Part shown: piece after piece, positions 27,032-36,361 of the stretch | Layout: each line of letters opens with the position of its first letter | Numbering within the stretch: the stretch's first letter is position 1 | DNA from: Chloroflexota bacterium | GTDB taxonomy: Bacteria; Chloroflexota; Anaerolineae; Anaerolineales; Villigracilaceae | Reading direction: 5' to 3' | DNA: 64,000 nucleotides | Assembly (NCBI GenBank): GCA_021414245.1 | Contig: JAIOOU010000003.1 | Location: 62,001-126,000, forward strand | The notes under the pieces: model-generated | The model's database searches: none | What the model was told of the DNA's origin: nothing | The model's input: only the letters and a program-made list of their open reading frames with translations | Made by a program: the position numbers and the translations under genes

Positions 27032-28009
27032 TTACATCATTGCAAGGAGATTCCTGGCCGGTGTCTGGATGACCAGGTCGCAGCCGGGCCAGACTGCGTC
27101 CACGCCCGCCGCTTTCGCCCTGATCGCTGATTCGCGCACTTCAGCTTCATTTCCCCGATACAGGGATTCGACGGGGTCAAGGTTTCCAAACAGCAGGGTA
27201 TCCTTGAATGCAGCACGCGCCGCCGCGGGATCCACCGTCTGATCGATCGAAATTGCGTCCGCACCGGACTGTGGAAGCAAATGCAGCGAAGCGGTCACAT
27301 TCCCGCAGACCGACAAAACGCACGGCCCCGGCAAATTCTCAATTAATCGTGCTTCCGCGGGCAAAACGAATTGTTCATATTTGACCGGCCCAATAAAACC
27401 CGGTGACCCGCCCATATCGTGAATGGTAATAAAGTCCGCGCCGGCATTTCTGTAAGCCGTGCCGACTTCTGCCAGGAAGGCGCCAAGAAGAAGAAGAGCA
27501 TCCGCGACGGCCTGCGGCTCTTTTTTCATTTCAATGAATAGATTTCTTGCGTTGCACAAATACAAAAGCAGAGTGTACGGTCCCGGGATCAGGCCGGAAA
27601 TGACCGCTTCACTGCCGATCTCTCTTTTTACCAGACCGATCGCTTCACAGATCAAGGGAATGCGTCCGTTTGAAATTCCGCCCCGGAGTGGGCGAATTTC
27701 CTTTGTCGATTCAAAGAGCGCCTTCCGCACCTGTGGAAACTGCAGTTCGCCGTCCTCGTAGAAATTCAGCTCCGCTCCCAATGCCTCCGCCGGGGCGCAC
27801 AGATCCAGGGGCAGGGTTGCGGAGGGCATGCCTGTCAACTTGAAGGTGCTGGCCGCTGCTGCCGCCATTTTTTGCGCATCCTTATGAATCTCGTGCAAAG
27901 ATAGTCCTTCATGCTCCAATCCTTCAGCAGTGACATGAATTAGCCCGCTGAATGCAGGCTGGTCTTCGATTTTCATGCCAGATAGAAGCTGTAAGATACT
28001 TTCGCGCAT
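27032..28009 (-). CDS. Uroporphyrinogen-decarboxylase-fold methyltransferase (MtaA/MtbA-like)
   Basis: 325 residues. The UroD fold pattern is clear (ISGLIPGPYTLLLYL, ITIHDMGGSPGFIGP, VLSVCGNVTASLHLL). In methylcobamide:CoM methyltransferases zinc is held by an H-x-C pair and a distant Cys; here the Cys of SVCGN and a late Cys (WPGCDLVI) are present, but the His is replaced by Ser. The family moves methyl groups from a corrinoid protein to a thiol or the reverse. It is the last gene of a minus-strand cluster with a homocysteine methyltransferase, an activator and a PF13769-like protein, which suggests a role in corrinoid methyl transfer rather than heme synthesis. Confidence 0.8.
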   Translation of the reverse strand: MRESILQLLSGMKIEDQPAFSGLIHVTAEGLEHEGLSLHEIHKDAQKMAAAAASTFKLTGMPSATLPLDLCAPAEALGAELNFYEDGELQFPQVRKALFESTKEIRPLRGGISNGRIPLICEAIGLVKREIGSEAVISGLIPGPYTLLLYLCNARNLFIEMKKEPQAVADALLLLGAFLAEVGTAYRNAGADFITIHDMGGSPGFIGPVKYEQFVLPAEARLIENLPGPCVLSVCGNVTASLHLLPQSGADAISIDQTVDPAAARAAFKDTLLFGNLDPVESLYRGNEAEVRESAIRAKAAGVDAVWPGCDLVIQTPARNLLAMM

Positions 28010-28049
28010 ATTTTTTAGTGTCAGGGGCCGGATACCTGGCCCCTGTATG

Positions 28050-28931
28050 TCAAATCTTTACAGCCTTCACGATCGCTGCAATATGCTCCGGTGTGTTCCC
28101 GCAGCATCCGCCGACAACTTTTGCGCCCAACTCAACATACTTCCTTGCATAGGTGGCCATGTCTTCAGGACTCATATCATACACGCCCTGCTCGGTCTCG
28201 ATATCCATGTGCGGGACACCCGCATTTGGTTTGACCCACAGCGGAAAATTCGGCGCGGTTGCAGCGTATTCCCTGACCACGGCTTCCATGTTTTCGAGGG
28301 TTGTTCCGCAATTTGCGCCCACCAGGGTCGCGCCCATTTCACTATAATGCTTCATCACATCCTTGGGTTTCACGCCCATCATGGTGCGTGTGCCGCGGTC
28401 ATAGCTGAAGGAAACAACCATGGGAAGTTCGGTAACCGAACGGGCGCCTTCAAAGGCGGCGGTCGTCTCTTCGAAGGAGAACATCGTCTCGATCAACAAC
28501 AGGTCCACTCCGCCTTCGGCCAATGCCTTGGCCTGTTCGGCAAACATGGCCTTGACCTCCTCCGGCTCAAGCGGACCGTAGGGTTTGAGGATCGCACCGA
28601 CCGGCCCCATTGAGCCGGCCACCAGTCCGTTGTTGAGCGCGGCGGCCTTGCGTGCGATCTCGGCTGCACGCATATTTACCTCCGGGGTTCGATCCTGATA
28701 TTTTGAATCCTTCATGCGGATGCGCGTGCCGCCGAAGGTGCAGGTCAGGATGATGTCAGAACCCGCTTCTGCAAAGGAACGGGCCAGTTTCAAAAGCGTA
28801 TCCGGATCGTCAATGATCAGGTCTTCCGGTGGTTTGCCGGGCTTGAGTCCCATTTTCTGCAAATTCGACCCCGTTGCCCCGTCCGCAACAAGAATTTCCC
28901 CGCCCTTGAGTCTTTCCAAAAATTTGTTCAT
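28050..28931 (-). CDS. Homocysteine S-methyltransferase domain protein (MetH N-terminal-module type)
   Basis: 293 residues from the ATG at 28931, chosen because GGAGG lies five bases upstream; an in-frame start 33 bases earlier lacks this. The domain is a homocysteine-binding TIM barrel: DGATGSNLQKMG at the start and zinc Cys ligands in GANCGTT (about 206) and VGGCCGN (about 275). It corresponds to the first module of cobalamin-dependent methionine synthase and lacks the pterin, B12 and activation domains. It would make methionine from homocysteine using a methyl-corrinoid protein encoded elsewhere. It is flanked by the corrinoid activator and a UroD-type methyltransferase on the same strand. 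Confidence 0.88.
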   Translation of the reverse strand: MNKFLERLKGGEILVADGATGSNLQKMGLKPGKPPEDLIIDDPDTLLKLARSFAEAGSDIILTCTFGGTRIRMKDSKYQDRTPEVNMRAAEIARKAAALNNGLVAGSMGPVGAILKPYGPLEPEEVKAMFAEQAKALAEGGVDLLLIETMFSFEETTAAFEGARSVTELPMVVSFSYDRGTRTMMGVKPKDVMKHYSEMGATLVGANCGTTLENMEAVVREYAATAPNFPLWVKPNAGVPHMDIETEQGVYDMSPEDMATYARKYVELGAKVVGGCCGNTPEHIAAIVKAVKI

Positions 28932-29026
28932 GTATCCTCCAGAAATATTAACTGCGAAGCGCACAAGGTAAATTTTTTCTTTTGGTCTTTCTTTGCGTAC
29001 CTCGTATCCTTTGCGGTTAAGGATTT

Positions 29027-31063
29027 TTATTTGCTCATAAAATTCTTCGCCATCGGGTCCGCCACCCGATTTGGAATCAGGTGTGCAATGTGCGGGAACG
29101 GCTCGCTCATGTGCGGAAAACTCGTCGCGAGCATGAACTGATTTTGGAACTCGGGGTCGGTCGGCAGTTCAAAGCGCTCCACGGTGCGCGCCACGGATTC
29201 GATTTCCCTGCGTTTTTCAACATTCAACAAGGCAATCCGGGCCCCGTCCCCGGCGGCGTTCCCGACCGCGTATACATGATCCAGTGCACAATCGGGGATC
29301 AGCCCGATCAGCATGGCCTTTTCCTTGTCGATGAAACTTCCAAAACCGCCCGCCAAAATCACCTTGTCCGGATCCTGCAGACCAAACCGCTTCAACAGCG
29401 TACGCGCCGCAGTGAACAGCGCCGCCTTGGCCAATTGTATCTGTCTTACGTCCTGCTGGGTCATGGGGATGTCCCGGCCGATGGAGGTTTCCCCAGCCCA
29501 GGCAACCACATACTCCCAGCCGCTCTCGCCCTTTCGGATGCGGTTCGAAGTTAACCCTTGCCTGAACTTGCCGCGAGAGTCCACGATCCCGGCCCGGAAC
29601 AATTCCGCCACCCCGTCGATGATCGCAGACCCGCAGATTCCCTTGACCTTGCCCTTGAATTCAGCATGATCGGTATTCCAACCGTCCACACCGATGACCT
29701 TGTATTTCGGCTCAAGAGTGGTTTCGTCAATCGAGATACGTTCCATCGCACCCGGTGCGGCGCGCATTCCATACTCCACATGTGCGCCTTCCAGCGCCGG
29801 CCCCGTCGGTGTGGATGTGCAAACCAGCCGTTTGCGGTTCCCCAGAACAAGTTCGGCGTTCGTACCCACGTCGATCAACAGCCAATTCTCATCCTGCTTG
29901 TGAGGTTCTTCCGCGACGATCATCGCACTCGTATCCGCGCCCACAAATGAAGCGATGGTCGGCAGCACATGGATATTGCCTGCCGGATTGATGTGAAACC
30001 CAAGTTCACGCGCCTTCACATCCACGGATTTATGGATTGTCGGGACAAAGGGTGCAAGCCCCAGATCCTTGGGGTGTAAATTCAAGAGCAGGTGATGCAT
30101 GGTCGAGTTGCCGACCAGAACCATCTCAAGAATATCCTCGATTTTGATCTTTGCAGTCTTTGCGGCTTGTTTTAGTAATTTGTTCAGCGTGGCAATGATG
30201 GCCTTGTGTAATTTCTCCAGCCCATCCGGGTGCTCGATCGTGTATTGAATGCGGGACATGACATCCTCGCCATACACAATCTGTGGATTCATCTCCGATT
30301 CCGCAGCCAGCATTTCGCCGGTGCGCAGGTTGCACAGATACAGGGCCACGGTCGTTGAACCGATATCCACCGCCGCCCCGTAACTCTCTTCGTGATACCC
30401 TGGCTGCACGCTGATGACTTCCTTATCCTGCCAGACCGAAACGGTCACATTCCATTTTGCTTCCCGCAGGGTGGAGGATAAGGTCTTCAGGCAGGTGTAA
30501 TCCACCGTGAAATCGAACCAGCGCGGCAGGTTCTCCTCGCCGCGCCGGACCAGTCCCATCGAGGTTTCGAGTCCCTTGGCGAGGCGCTCCCAATCCGCAA
30601 TGGGGCGCTCCAGGTTGGGCGCGCTCATCGTGACCAGGTATTTGCGGATCGAAGGCTTGATCTCGATCGCGCGGCTGCTGGCGCTCTTGCGCACGATCTG
30701 TTTGTTCCCGCGGCTTTCCTCGGGCACATTGATCAACACATCGCCAAGCACCTTGCACTGACAGGAGAGGCGTACCTGTCCCACTTCCCAGCCCTTATCC
30801 TTTAACAGTCTGGGCCTGCGGGCGAAATAGGCGGCTTCCTCGGGGGAAACAGGCGAGAGGTTCTCACGCCTGGAGTCGATGTTGTACTTCTCGAAGCGGC
30901 CTTCTTCTATTAAAACCATGCACTTGCCGCAGGTGGCATTCTCTGCGCAAATGGACTCGATCTCCACGCCCAGGTCACGGGCGGCGGAACGGATCGACTG
31001 GCCTTCCTCCACTTGTCCACGGCTGCCGGAGGGTTGCAGGATGATGTTGTGTTTGATTGTCAT
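29027..31063 (-). CDS. Ferredoxin-ASKHA reductive activator of corrinoid proteins (RamA/RACE-like, DUF4445)
   Basis: 678 residues. An N-terminal 2Fe-2S ferredoxin domain has Cys39, Cys45, Cys48 (CAENATCGKC) and Cys101 or Cys103 (LSCQCKV). A linker leads to an ASKHA nucleotide-binding fold: first phosphate loop GAAVDIGSTTVALYL (about 230), LVGNSTMHHLLL, LLIDVGTNAELVLG (about 395) and ILAGGFGSFIDKEKA near residue 570. Proteins of this class use ATP to drive reduction of inactive Co(II) corrinoid back to Co(I). The adjacent homocysteine methyltransferase lacks MetH's own SAM-dependent activation domain, so this protein is the likely repair partner. Confidence 0.88.
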   Translation of the reverse strand: MTIKHNIILQPSGSRGQVEEGQSIRSAARDLGVEIESICAENATCGKCMVLIEEGRFEKYNIDSRRENLSPVSPEEAAYFARRPRLLKDKGWEVGQVRLSCQCKVLGDVLINVPEESRGNKQIVRKSASSRAIEIKPSIRKYLVTMSAPNLERPIADWERLAKGLETSMGLVRRGEENLPRWFDFTVDYTCLKTLSSTLREAKWNVTVSVWQDKEVISVQPGYHEESYGAAVDIGSTTVALYLCNLRTGEMLAAESEMNPQIVYGEDVMSRIQYTIEHPDGLEKLHKAIIATLNKLLKQAAKTAKIKIEDILEMVLVGNSTMHHLLLNLHPKDLGLAPFVPTIHKSVDVKARELGFHINPAGNIHVLPTIASFVGADTSAMIVAEEPHKQDENWLLIDVGTNAELVLGNRKRLVCTSTPTGPALEGAHVEYGMRAAPGAMERISIDETTLEPKYKVIGVDGWNTDHAEFKGKVKGICGSAIIDGVAELFRAGIVDSRGKFRQGLTSNRIRKGESGWEYVVAWAGETSIGRDIPMTQQDVRQIQLAKAALFTAARTLLKRFGLQDPDKVILAGGFGSFIDKEKAMLIGLIPDCALDHVYAVGNAAGDGARIALLNVEKRREIESVARTVERFELPTDPEFQNQFMLATSFPHMSEPFPHIAHLIPNRVADPMAKNFMSK

Positions 31064-31124
31064 GTTGTTTTTTTACTTCCGGGGGCGCAGGGACCGCGAG
31101 GAATTAAGCCTTGCCTGTTTCGTG

Positions 31125-31418
31125 TTAATGGGTTTCGGCGCTTTGCCGCCTGGGTATCTCTATCTTTGCAAATTCAATTTCCAGTTCAGCCAGAAGCGCA
31201 TCGGCGACTTCCTCGGGGGAACCGTCGCGTTCCACCCACGGTCCGCGTTTGTATTGCGCGGCATATTCGCTCGTGCCTGTCAGCCCTTCGGCCATCGCAT
31301 ACGAGTCGATCGCATTTTGGATCTTCTGGGAGAGTTGTTTCTTGATGGTTTTGCCGTCCCCTTCCACGGTAATGGAGGAAGGGATATGTTTCCAGTAAAA
31401 GATTCGGTATTTTGCCAT
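31125..31418 (-). CDS. PF13769-like small protein ('virulence factor' family), probable methyl-transfer accessory
   Basis: 97 residues from the ATG at 31418, which follows CGAGGAACCTGC. The start MAKYRIFYWKHIPS and the YKRGPWVERDGSPEEVADALLAELE block match the small family labelled virulence factor (PF13769) as I recall it. Despite the name, these genes commonly sit next to corrinoid activator and methyltransferase genes. It is the first gene of the cluster, 61 bp before the activator gene. Biochemical role unknown; cytoplasmic. Confidence 0.65.
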   Translation of the reverse strand: MAKYRIFYWKHIPSSITVEGDGKTIKKQLSQKIQNAIDSYAMAEGLTGTSEYAAQYKRGPWVERDGSPEEVADALLAELEIEFAKIEIPRRQSAETH

Positions 31419-31434
31419 GCAGGTTCCTCGGAAA

Positions 31435-31440
31435 ATTATA
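31435..31440 (-). promoter_or_regulatory. Candidate -10 box of the corrinoid methyl-transfer cluster
   Basis: Read on the minus strand this is a consensus TATAAT 16 bases before the ATG at 31418, inside an AT-rich patch. No good -35 hexamer is at the standard distance. The leader would be short, leaving no room for a cobalamin riboswitch. Confidence 0.35.
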
Positions 31441-31496
31441 TATAATTTTTGCAAGGGGATTTTACGGGATGAATGGCTGTGGGTCAATACAAAAAC

Positions 31497-32747
31497 TCAG
31501 GTTGCATCCGCCGCGGCAAGCGCATTTCCAGCCAGCCAGCCGGTGGTCCACGAGGACTGGAAATTGAATCCGCCGGTGATGCCGTCGATGTCAAGCACTT
31601 CCCCGGCAAAAAAGAGGTCTTTCACAATGCGGCTTTGCATGCTTTTGAAATCCACTTCGTTCAAATTCACGCCGCCGCAGGTGACGAACTCCTCCTTGAA
31701 CTGGCCTTTGCCTTCAATGGTGAATTCACCGGCGGTTAATTCACCGGCAAGTTTTCGCAATTCAACTTTTGAGACATCCCCCCAGTTCTTATCGCCGATG
31801 AATTGGGTGAGCTGCTTCCATAAACGGATGGGAATCTGTGAAAAGGCGGGTTGTGCACTGACCTTCCTGCGTGCGTTTTCATGCCAGTCCTTGCTGTGCT
31901 GTAATACTTCAAGGGCAGCGTCCAGCTTGTAGTCTCCGAGCCAGTTGACCGTTAAGAAGGAGCGGTATTTCCTTCCGAATAAAATCCGTGCGCCCCAGGC
32001 GGAGAGTCTCAGCACGGCCGGGCCGCTTAATCCCCAATGGGTGATGAGCATCGGACCGGATTGGGAGAGCGAATCGATGTGGAGGGTTACGTTTTCAACC
32101 GACAGTCCGGCCAGTCCGGCGATGCGGGGATCCTTGATGTTGAACGTGAACAGGGAGGGCACGGCTTCCTCGATGGAATGCCCAAGCGACCTGACGATCT
32201 CGCGCGTTTTGGAGTCGCTGCCGGTGGCGATCAATAATTTATCCGTTTGGATGGAAAGAACCTTCGCTTCTTTCATGACCTCGAGCCTGAATCCGCCCTG
32301 TGGATTTTTTTCCACGTTCAGCAGACTCGTGCCCAAATGAACCTTCACCCCGGCATTTTTCGCTGCTTCACGCAGACAGTTGGCGATGGTCTCCGATGAA
32401 TCGGTGACCGGGAACATGCGGTTGTCCGCTTCGGTTTTCAACTTTACGCCATGCTCCTCGAACCATTTGACCGTATCGGCCGGTTGAAAGCGGGTGAACG
32501 CACCGCGCAAGGCCATGCCTCCGCGCGGGTAATAGGTGATCAACTGGGCCGGGTCGAAACAGGCGTGGGTTACGTTACAGCGACCGCCGCCGGAGATGAG
32601 CACCTTGCCAAGGGTCTGGCTTGCTTTTTCCAGGATGAGCACGCGCAGATCTGGATTTATTTCCGCACAGCGAATGGCCGCGAAGAATCCCGCAGGTCCG
32701 CCGCCGGCCACGATCACATCCCAGTTTGATTGGTTTGATTTTGACAT
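31497..32747 (-). CDS. HI0933/YhiN-type flavoprotein, NAD(P)/FAD-dependent oxidoreductase
   Basis: 416 residues. The FAD Rossmann motif is at residues 11-24 (VIVAGGGPAGFFAA), followed by the family signature SGGGRCNVTHA near residue 53 and a C-terminal FFAGEVLDIDGITGGFNFQSSW block. This matches the HI0933-like flavoprotein family; the physiological substrate is not established. Its start is 38 bp after the stop of the transporter-like gene on the same strand, so they may be co-transcribed. Confidence 0.88.
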   Translation of the reverse strand: MSKSNQSNWDVIVAGGGPAGFFAAIRCAEINPDLRVLILEKASQTLGKVLISGGGRCNVTHACFDPAQLITYYPRGGMALRGAFTRFQPADTVKWFEEHGVKLKTEADNRMFPVTDSSETIANCLREAAKNAGVKVHLGTSLLNVEKNPQGGFRLEVMKEAKVLSIQTDKLLIATGSDSKTREIVRSLGHSIEEAVPSLFTFNIKDPRIAGLAGLSVENVTLHIDSLSQSGPMLITHWGLSGPAVLRLSAWGARILFGRKYRSFLTVNWLGDYKLDAALEVLQHSKDWHENARRKVSAQPAFSQIPIRLWKQLTQFIGDKNWGDVSKVELRKLAGELTAGEFTIEGKGQFKEEFVTCGGVNLNEVDFKSMQSRIVKDLFFAGEVLDIDGITGGFNFQSSWTTGWLAGNALAAADAT

Positions 32748-32784
32748 GACAACTGAATCCCCCTGGCAGTATACACTACAATTT

Positions 32785-35700
32785 TTACATGCTCATCGCG
32801 CGCAGTCTGCCGGAGAGGCTGCGCAAAACGGCCACGGAGACTTCCGGCCTTTCACGCAGGATGCCCATGAAGGTCAGACCGTCGATCGCCAGCATGCGGA
32901 CATCGCTGAGCGTGTGCAGGGTGGCAAAGCGCGGCACGGAATCGATGATGGCCATCTCACCGATGAAATCCCCGGGGCCGCGTTCGGCCAATACTTTTTC
33001 GTGACTGTCGGAGGTTCGCACCACCTGGACCCGCCCCTCCACGATCACGAACATTACATTGCCTTCATCCCCTTGATTGAAAATATTCGTGTTCTGGGGA
33101 TACCACTGTTCGTGGGCGATCTCCGCCACCCGCTTTAGATCCTCGGGAGAAAGTCCGCCGAAGATGGGAATCTCACGCAGGAGCAGAATACGTTCAAGGA
33201 TGGAAATGGTGTTCAGGGTATCCATATTTACCTCGTCAAAATGGGCCAGTGATTTTTGAACGGCTTCCTGAAGGAGCGCGTCCGGTTCCGCTGTTAATTC
33301 CTTTAACTGGGGAGTCAACCCGTGCAGCTCTAGCTCGGGGATGGCACAGACCGCCAGGACACGAGTCCACGGGTCTGTACTTTTTAATAAGCTTTCGATG
33401 GCGGCTGAAGGATCGGAACGGAGAGGCTCCTCCTCCAACAGGCTGACGATGTTTTTGGCCAGCTGTTTATCGCCAATCGTGTCCAGAGCCTCCAGGGCGG
33501 CGGCGCGATTTTCCGGATTGGATCCATGCATGCTTTTGCGGACCAGATCCATGGATTGCATGTCTCCAAACAGGCCGATGGTCTTGATCACACGGCCTTC
33601 GCTGATTGAACAACAGGTGCGCAGTTGGTCGCGCAGGAAGATGGTGCACCGGCCGGCCGGCGGCAGGCTGGCCAGTTGATTTCGCAAGGTACGCGCTCGT
33701 TCGATCTCACGCATGGCAAACTGTCTCAGTGGACCGAGTGATTTGGGATTGCCGGGTGCAAGCGCATCCAGAGCTGAATCTATGGCGGGATTCTCTGTTT
33801 TGAAAATTGCAAGAACCAGTGGGCGGCTATCCTGTCCGCGTTGGCGCAGGACCTGCGCGGCAGCTTGACGAACCGTCTCGTTCGCATCGTTCAGGTGGGA
33901 GATCAGGGTTTCGTTGATGGCACCTGCCTTCAAACCTGCCAGTGCAAAAATTGCGGCACGTCGAATGGCGGGGGAGCCATCGTTGAGAGAATTCTCCAAA
34001 AGCCGCATGTCGAAGGAGCTCTTCATATAAGTTGTTGTATCCGCGATGATCTTCAAGGCCGATAAACGGATCTGGAGTTCACTGGATTTCAACCAGCGGG
34101 TCAGATAAGACGCGGATTCTTCCTCGGAGCCCAGAATGATAAGCGTGGCGGCTGCCTGCAATTGCACGCTGACGGCAGGATCGTCCTTCATTACACTGCT
34201 GATATTTTCAATCAAGCTGGCGGAGGGACTGGGATGTAATTGCGAGACGACCATCAAGGCTTTTTCACGGACTTGTTCTTCGGGATCTTTCAGAAGGGCA
34301 ATGATCGATTCCAACTCAAAAGATGCCTGCAAATTTCCAAGGGCGGCAATGGCCGAGGTCCGCACCGCAGCTTCCGGGTCCGAAAGGAGGCGTGATAGGG
34401 CCGGGATGGCTGAAGAGGCCTGCATCTTCCCGAGTATTTCCGCGGCCAATTGGCGGGTGGTCGGCCTGGAGTCCTGCAAGCCGTGTATGACGACATTTAA
34501 TGCAGAAGCATCCGGTTGAAATCCGTGGAAGGAGGTTTCGTTGGAGCTGAAGACTTCAAGGCGGCCCGCGCGCAGAGCATCCACCAGGGCCTGGGCATAA
34601 GCGGTCCGCATCCGCCAGACGAATACTCCGCAGATCACGGCGATCAATGTGCCCATTAAAAATATTTGTTGGACGGTCAGGAGTTTGTCTGCAATGATCA
34701 GAAGCACACCTGAGATCATCACGCCCAATTGGGAGGGGACTCCGCTGTCGAAGGCCTGGACCTGCCCGCGTTTTTGCGAAGGAATGATATTGAACATCGC
34801 ATTCCAGGCTGTTCCGGACACACCGGCCAGCACAACCAACTGCACAAAGCGGGCAACCGCCGCACCGCCCAGGTCATAGTGCAATGTGAATACGACGAAA
34901 CAAAGAATATAGGCCAGGGGCATGAGAAAGATGCTGTTGATGATTCCAAGCCTGGTATAGATGCGATTGGCCAGAAAGAGGGAAACCAGAAAGGTGGCCG
35001 CGGTCGTGACGCTGTTGAACAGCCCGAGGAAACCGGCCACGCCTGCCTCATCAGGATAGGATGCGGTGATGACTTTATTGAAGGGAAACGCCACCGAGAA
35101 AAAGAGCACCGAAAATAAAATGGAGGAAAAGGCCACCAGGCGCAGCAGAGGTGAGCTGCGCACATAATCAAATCCGCCGCGAAGATCCTCCCACAAGGTG
35201 TTTTTACTCTGAGTGGCCCTGTTTTTTGGAAAATGGGAGGCTGCAATTGTGCGGATCAGATAAAAGGCGACAGCCAACAGGACCGCATACAGAATGAACA
35301 GATTATCGGTGCCAAGAAGTTTGGCTGCGACCCCGGTCAGTGCATTTCCGATCACGCTGCCCAGGATGCCGGCGCTGGTGAAGAGCGGGAAGAGTCGTTT
35401 GGCTTGGCGCGCATCACAGACCTCGCCGGCCAAATTCCAGACGATGGCCCCCAGGATGCCGCCCATGCCTGTGACCGTCAGCCAAATGGCTGGATATAAA
35501 AATGGATAGGATAATAAAATGGCAAGACGTTCGATGACCAGCAGGACCGCGAAAGCAGTGATGATCCACGGGAAGAATTGACCTTTGTCAAACCGGCTCA
35601 GACCGGTGGAATAGGCCATCGTAATGCATATGGTCAGCAGGCCGGCCGCGATATACATGACCGGCAGATACTCCACGCCAAAGCGCAACAGGAAAAGCGC

Positions 35701-35823
35701 CGATGCGGCATTGTCTCCGAGTCCCTGGCCGGCCTGGATACAGGCGAAGAGAAATGCCACCAGCAGGACCAGGCGGCCCTCTTCTGGCCGGACTTTCAGC
35801 ACGGATAAAAGACGTTTTCGCAT
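32785..35823 (-). CDS. ATP/ADP-translocase-like (MFS) protein fused to HEAT repeats and a cyclic-nucleotide domain
   Basis: 1012 residues in three parts. Residues 1-420 hold about twelve membrane segments with the look of the NTT/Tlc nucleotide transporter branch of MFS (NAASALFLLRFGVEYLPVMYIAAG). Residues 440-870 are HEAT-like repeats (PALSRLLSDPEAAVRTSAIAALGNL). Residues 885-1005 are a cNMP-binding domain with the phosphate-binding cassette FIGEMAIIDSVPRFATL, including the key Glu and Arg. Chloroflexota and other free-living bacteria have such composite proteins; their cargo is unproven. The cyclase at 16715-17752 could supply a ligand. The start ATG at 35823 opens a gene followed by the HI0933-type gene. 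Confidence 0.82.
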   Translation of the reverse strand: MRKRLLSVLKVRPEEGRLVLLVAFLFACIQAGQGLGDNAASALFLLRFGVEYLPVMYIAAGLLTICITMAYSTGLSRFDKGQFFPWIITAFAVLLVIERLAILLSYPFLYPAIWLTVTGMGGILGAIVWNLAGEVCDARQAKRLFPLFTSAGILGSVIGNALTGVAAKLLGTDNLFILYAVLLAVAFYLIRTIAASHFPKNRATQSKNTLWEDLRGGFDYVRSSPLLRLVAFSSILFSVLFFSVAFPFNKVITASYPDEAGVAGFLGLFNSVTTAATFLVSLFLANRIYTRLGIINSIFLMPLAYILCFVVFTLHYDLGGAAVARFVQLVVLAGVSGTAWNAMFNIIPSQKRGQVQAFDSGVPSQLGVMISGVLLIIADKLLTVQQIFLMGTLIAVICGVFVWRMRTAYAQALVDALRAGRLEVFSSNETSFHGFQPDASALNVVIHGLQDSRPTTRQLAAEILGKMQASSAIPALSRLLSDPEAAVRTSAIAALGNLQASFELESIIALLKDPEEQVREKALMVVSQLHPSPSASLIENISSVMKDDPAVSVQLQAAATLIILGSEEESASYLTRWLKSSELQIRLSALKIIADTTTYMKSSFDMRLLENSLNDGSPAIRRAAIFALAGLKAGAINETLISHLNDANETVRQAAAQVLRQRGQDSRPLVLAIFKTENPAIDSALDALAPGNPKSLGPLRQFAMREIERARTLRNQLASLPPAGRCTIFLRDQLRTCCSISEGRVIKTIGLFGDMQSMDLVRKSMHGSNPENRAAALEALDTIGDKQLAKNIVSLLEEEPLRSDPSAAIESLLKSTDPWTRVLAVCAIPELELHGLTPQLKELTAEPDALLQEAVQKSLAHFDEVNMDTLNTISILERILLLREIPIFGGLSPEDLKRVAEIAHEQWYPQNTNIFNQGDEGNVMFVIVEGRVQVVRTSDSHEKVLAERGPGDFIGEMAIIDSVPRFATLHTLSDVRMLAIDGLTFMGILRERPEVSVAVLRSLSGRLRAMSM

Positions 35824-36361
35824 GATAAATTTTAACGCATCAATTTGCGGACCCCGGGCTTGTCCAGGAACGAATCTTTGAGTCTACTGTTGAGGTGGAT
35901 TTCGGCATGTTTCCGATCGGCAGCCTCGTACGGTTTGGAATTCGTCCGGTCGCAACTTCAATCCGCTCCATGGTTTACATGAATTTGGATCAAATCATAT
36001 TCTAGCATAATTGAATTTCTGGTTGGAAAGACCCTGAAAGGTAAGGATGATCCCTCTACAAGTTCTGACAGGAGAAGATGGGTGTTGTTGGGCAGACCGG
36101 GATGAATTATTGCGAATAAAGTGGAGTATACTGAAATTAGCAGGTAAAACCGCCTGCGGTTGTAAGAATCATTTCTGCCAGGTGCGTTACATATCCCACC
36201 CAAAGTAACATTCCGCGGCGATCCCAGCACCACTCGCATACGCGAGATGACTCCCATAACCCAATTACATTATTAATACGGCCGGTATGTAGTATGAAGA
36301 AGGATCACGATACCTGATCCAGCCTCGTTCTGGCGGTATGCAAGAATCGAAGGGATGACCC
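35824..36361. other. 538-bp intergenic region between divergent genes
   Basis: It separates the transporter-like gene (-) from the UspA gene (+). A 99-codon minus-strand frame at 35958-36257 has no family resemblance or ribosome-binding site and is not called. I see no strong hairpin or consensus promoter. Presumably it holds both genes' promoters. Confidence 0.5.

Noticed and set aside
27000-31500. Cobalamin riboswitch upstream of the corrinoid methyl-transfer cluster
   Set aside because: The leader before 31418 is under 80 bp, with a -10-like box close to the start; no B12-box sequence seen.
35958-36257. 99-codon minus-strand frame upstream of the UspA gene
   Set aside because: No ribosome-binding site, no domain-like pattern and odd composition; probably chance.
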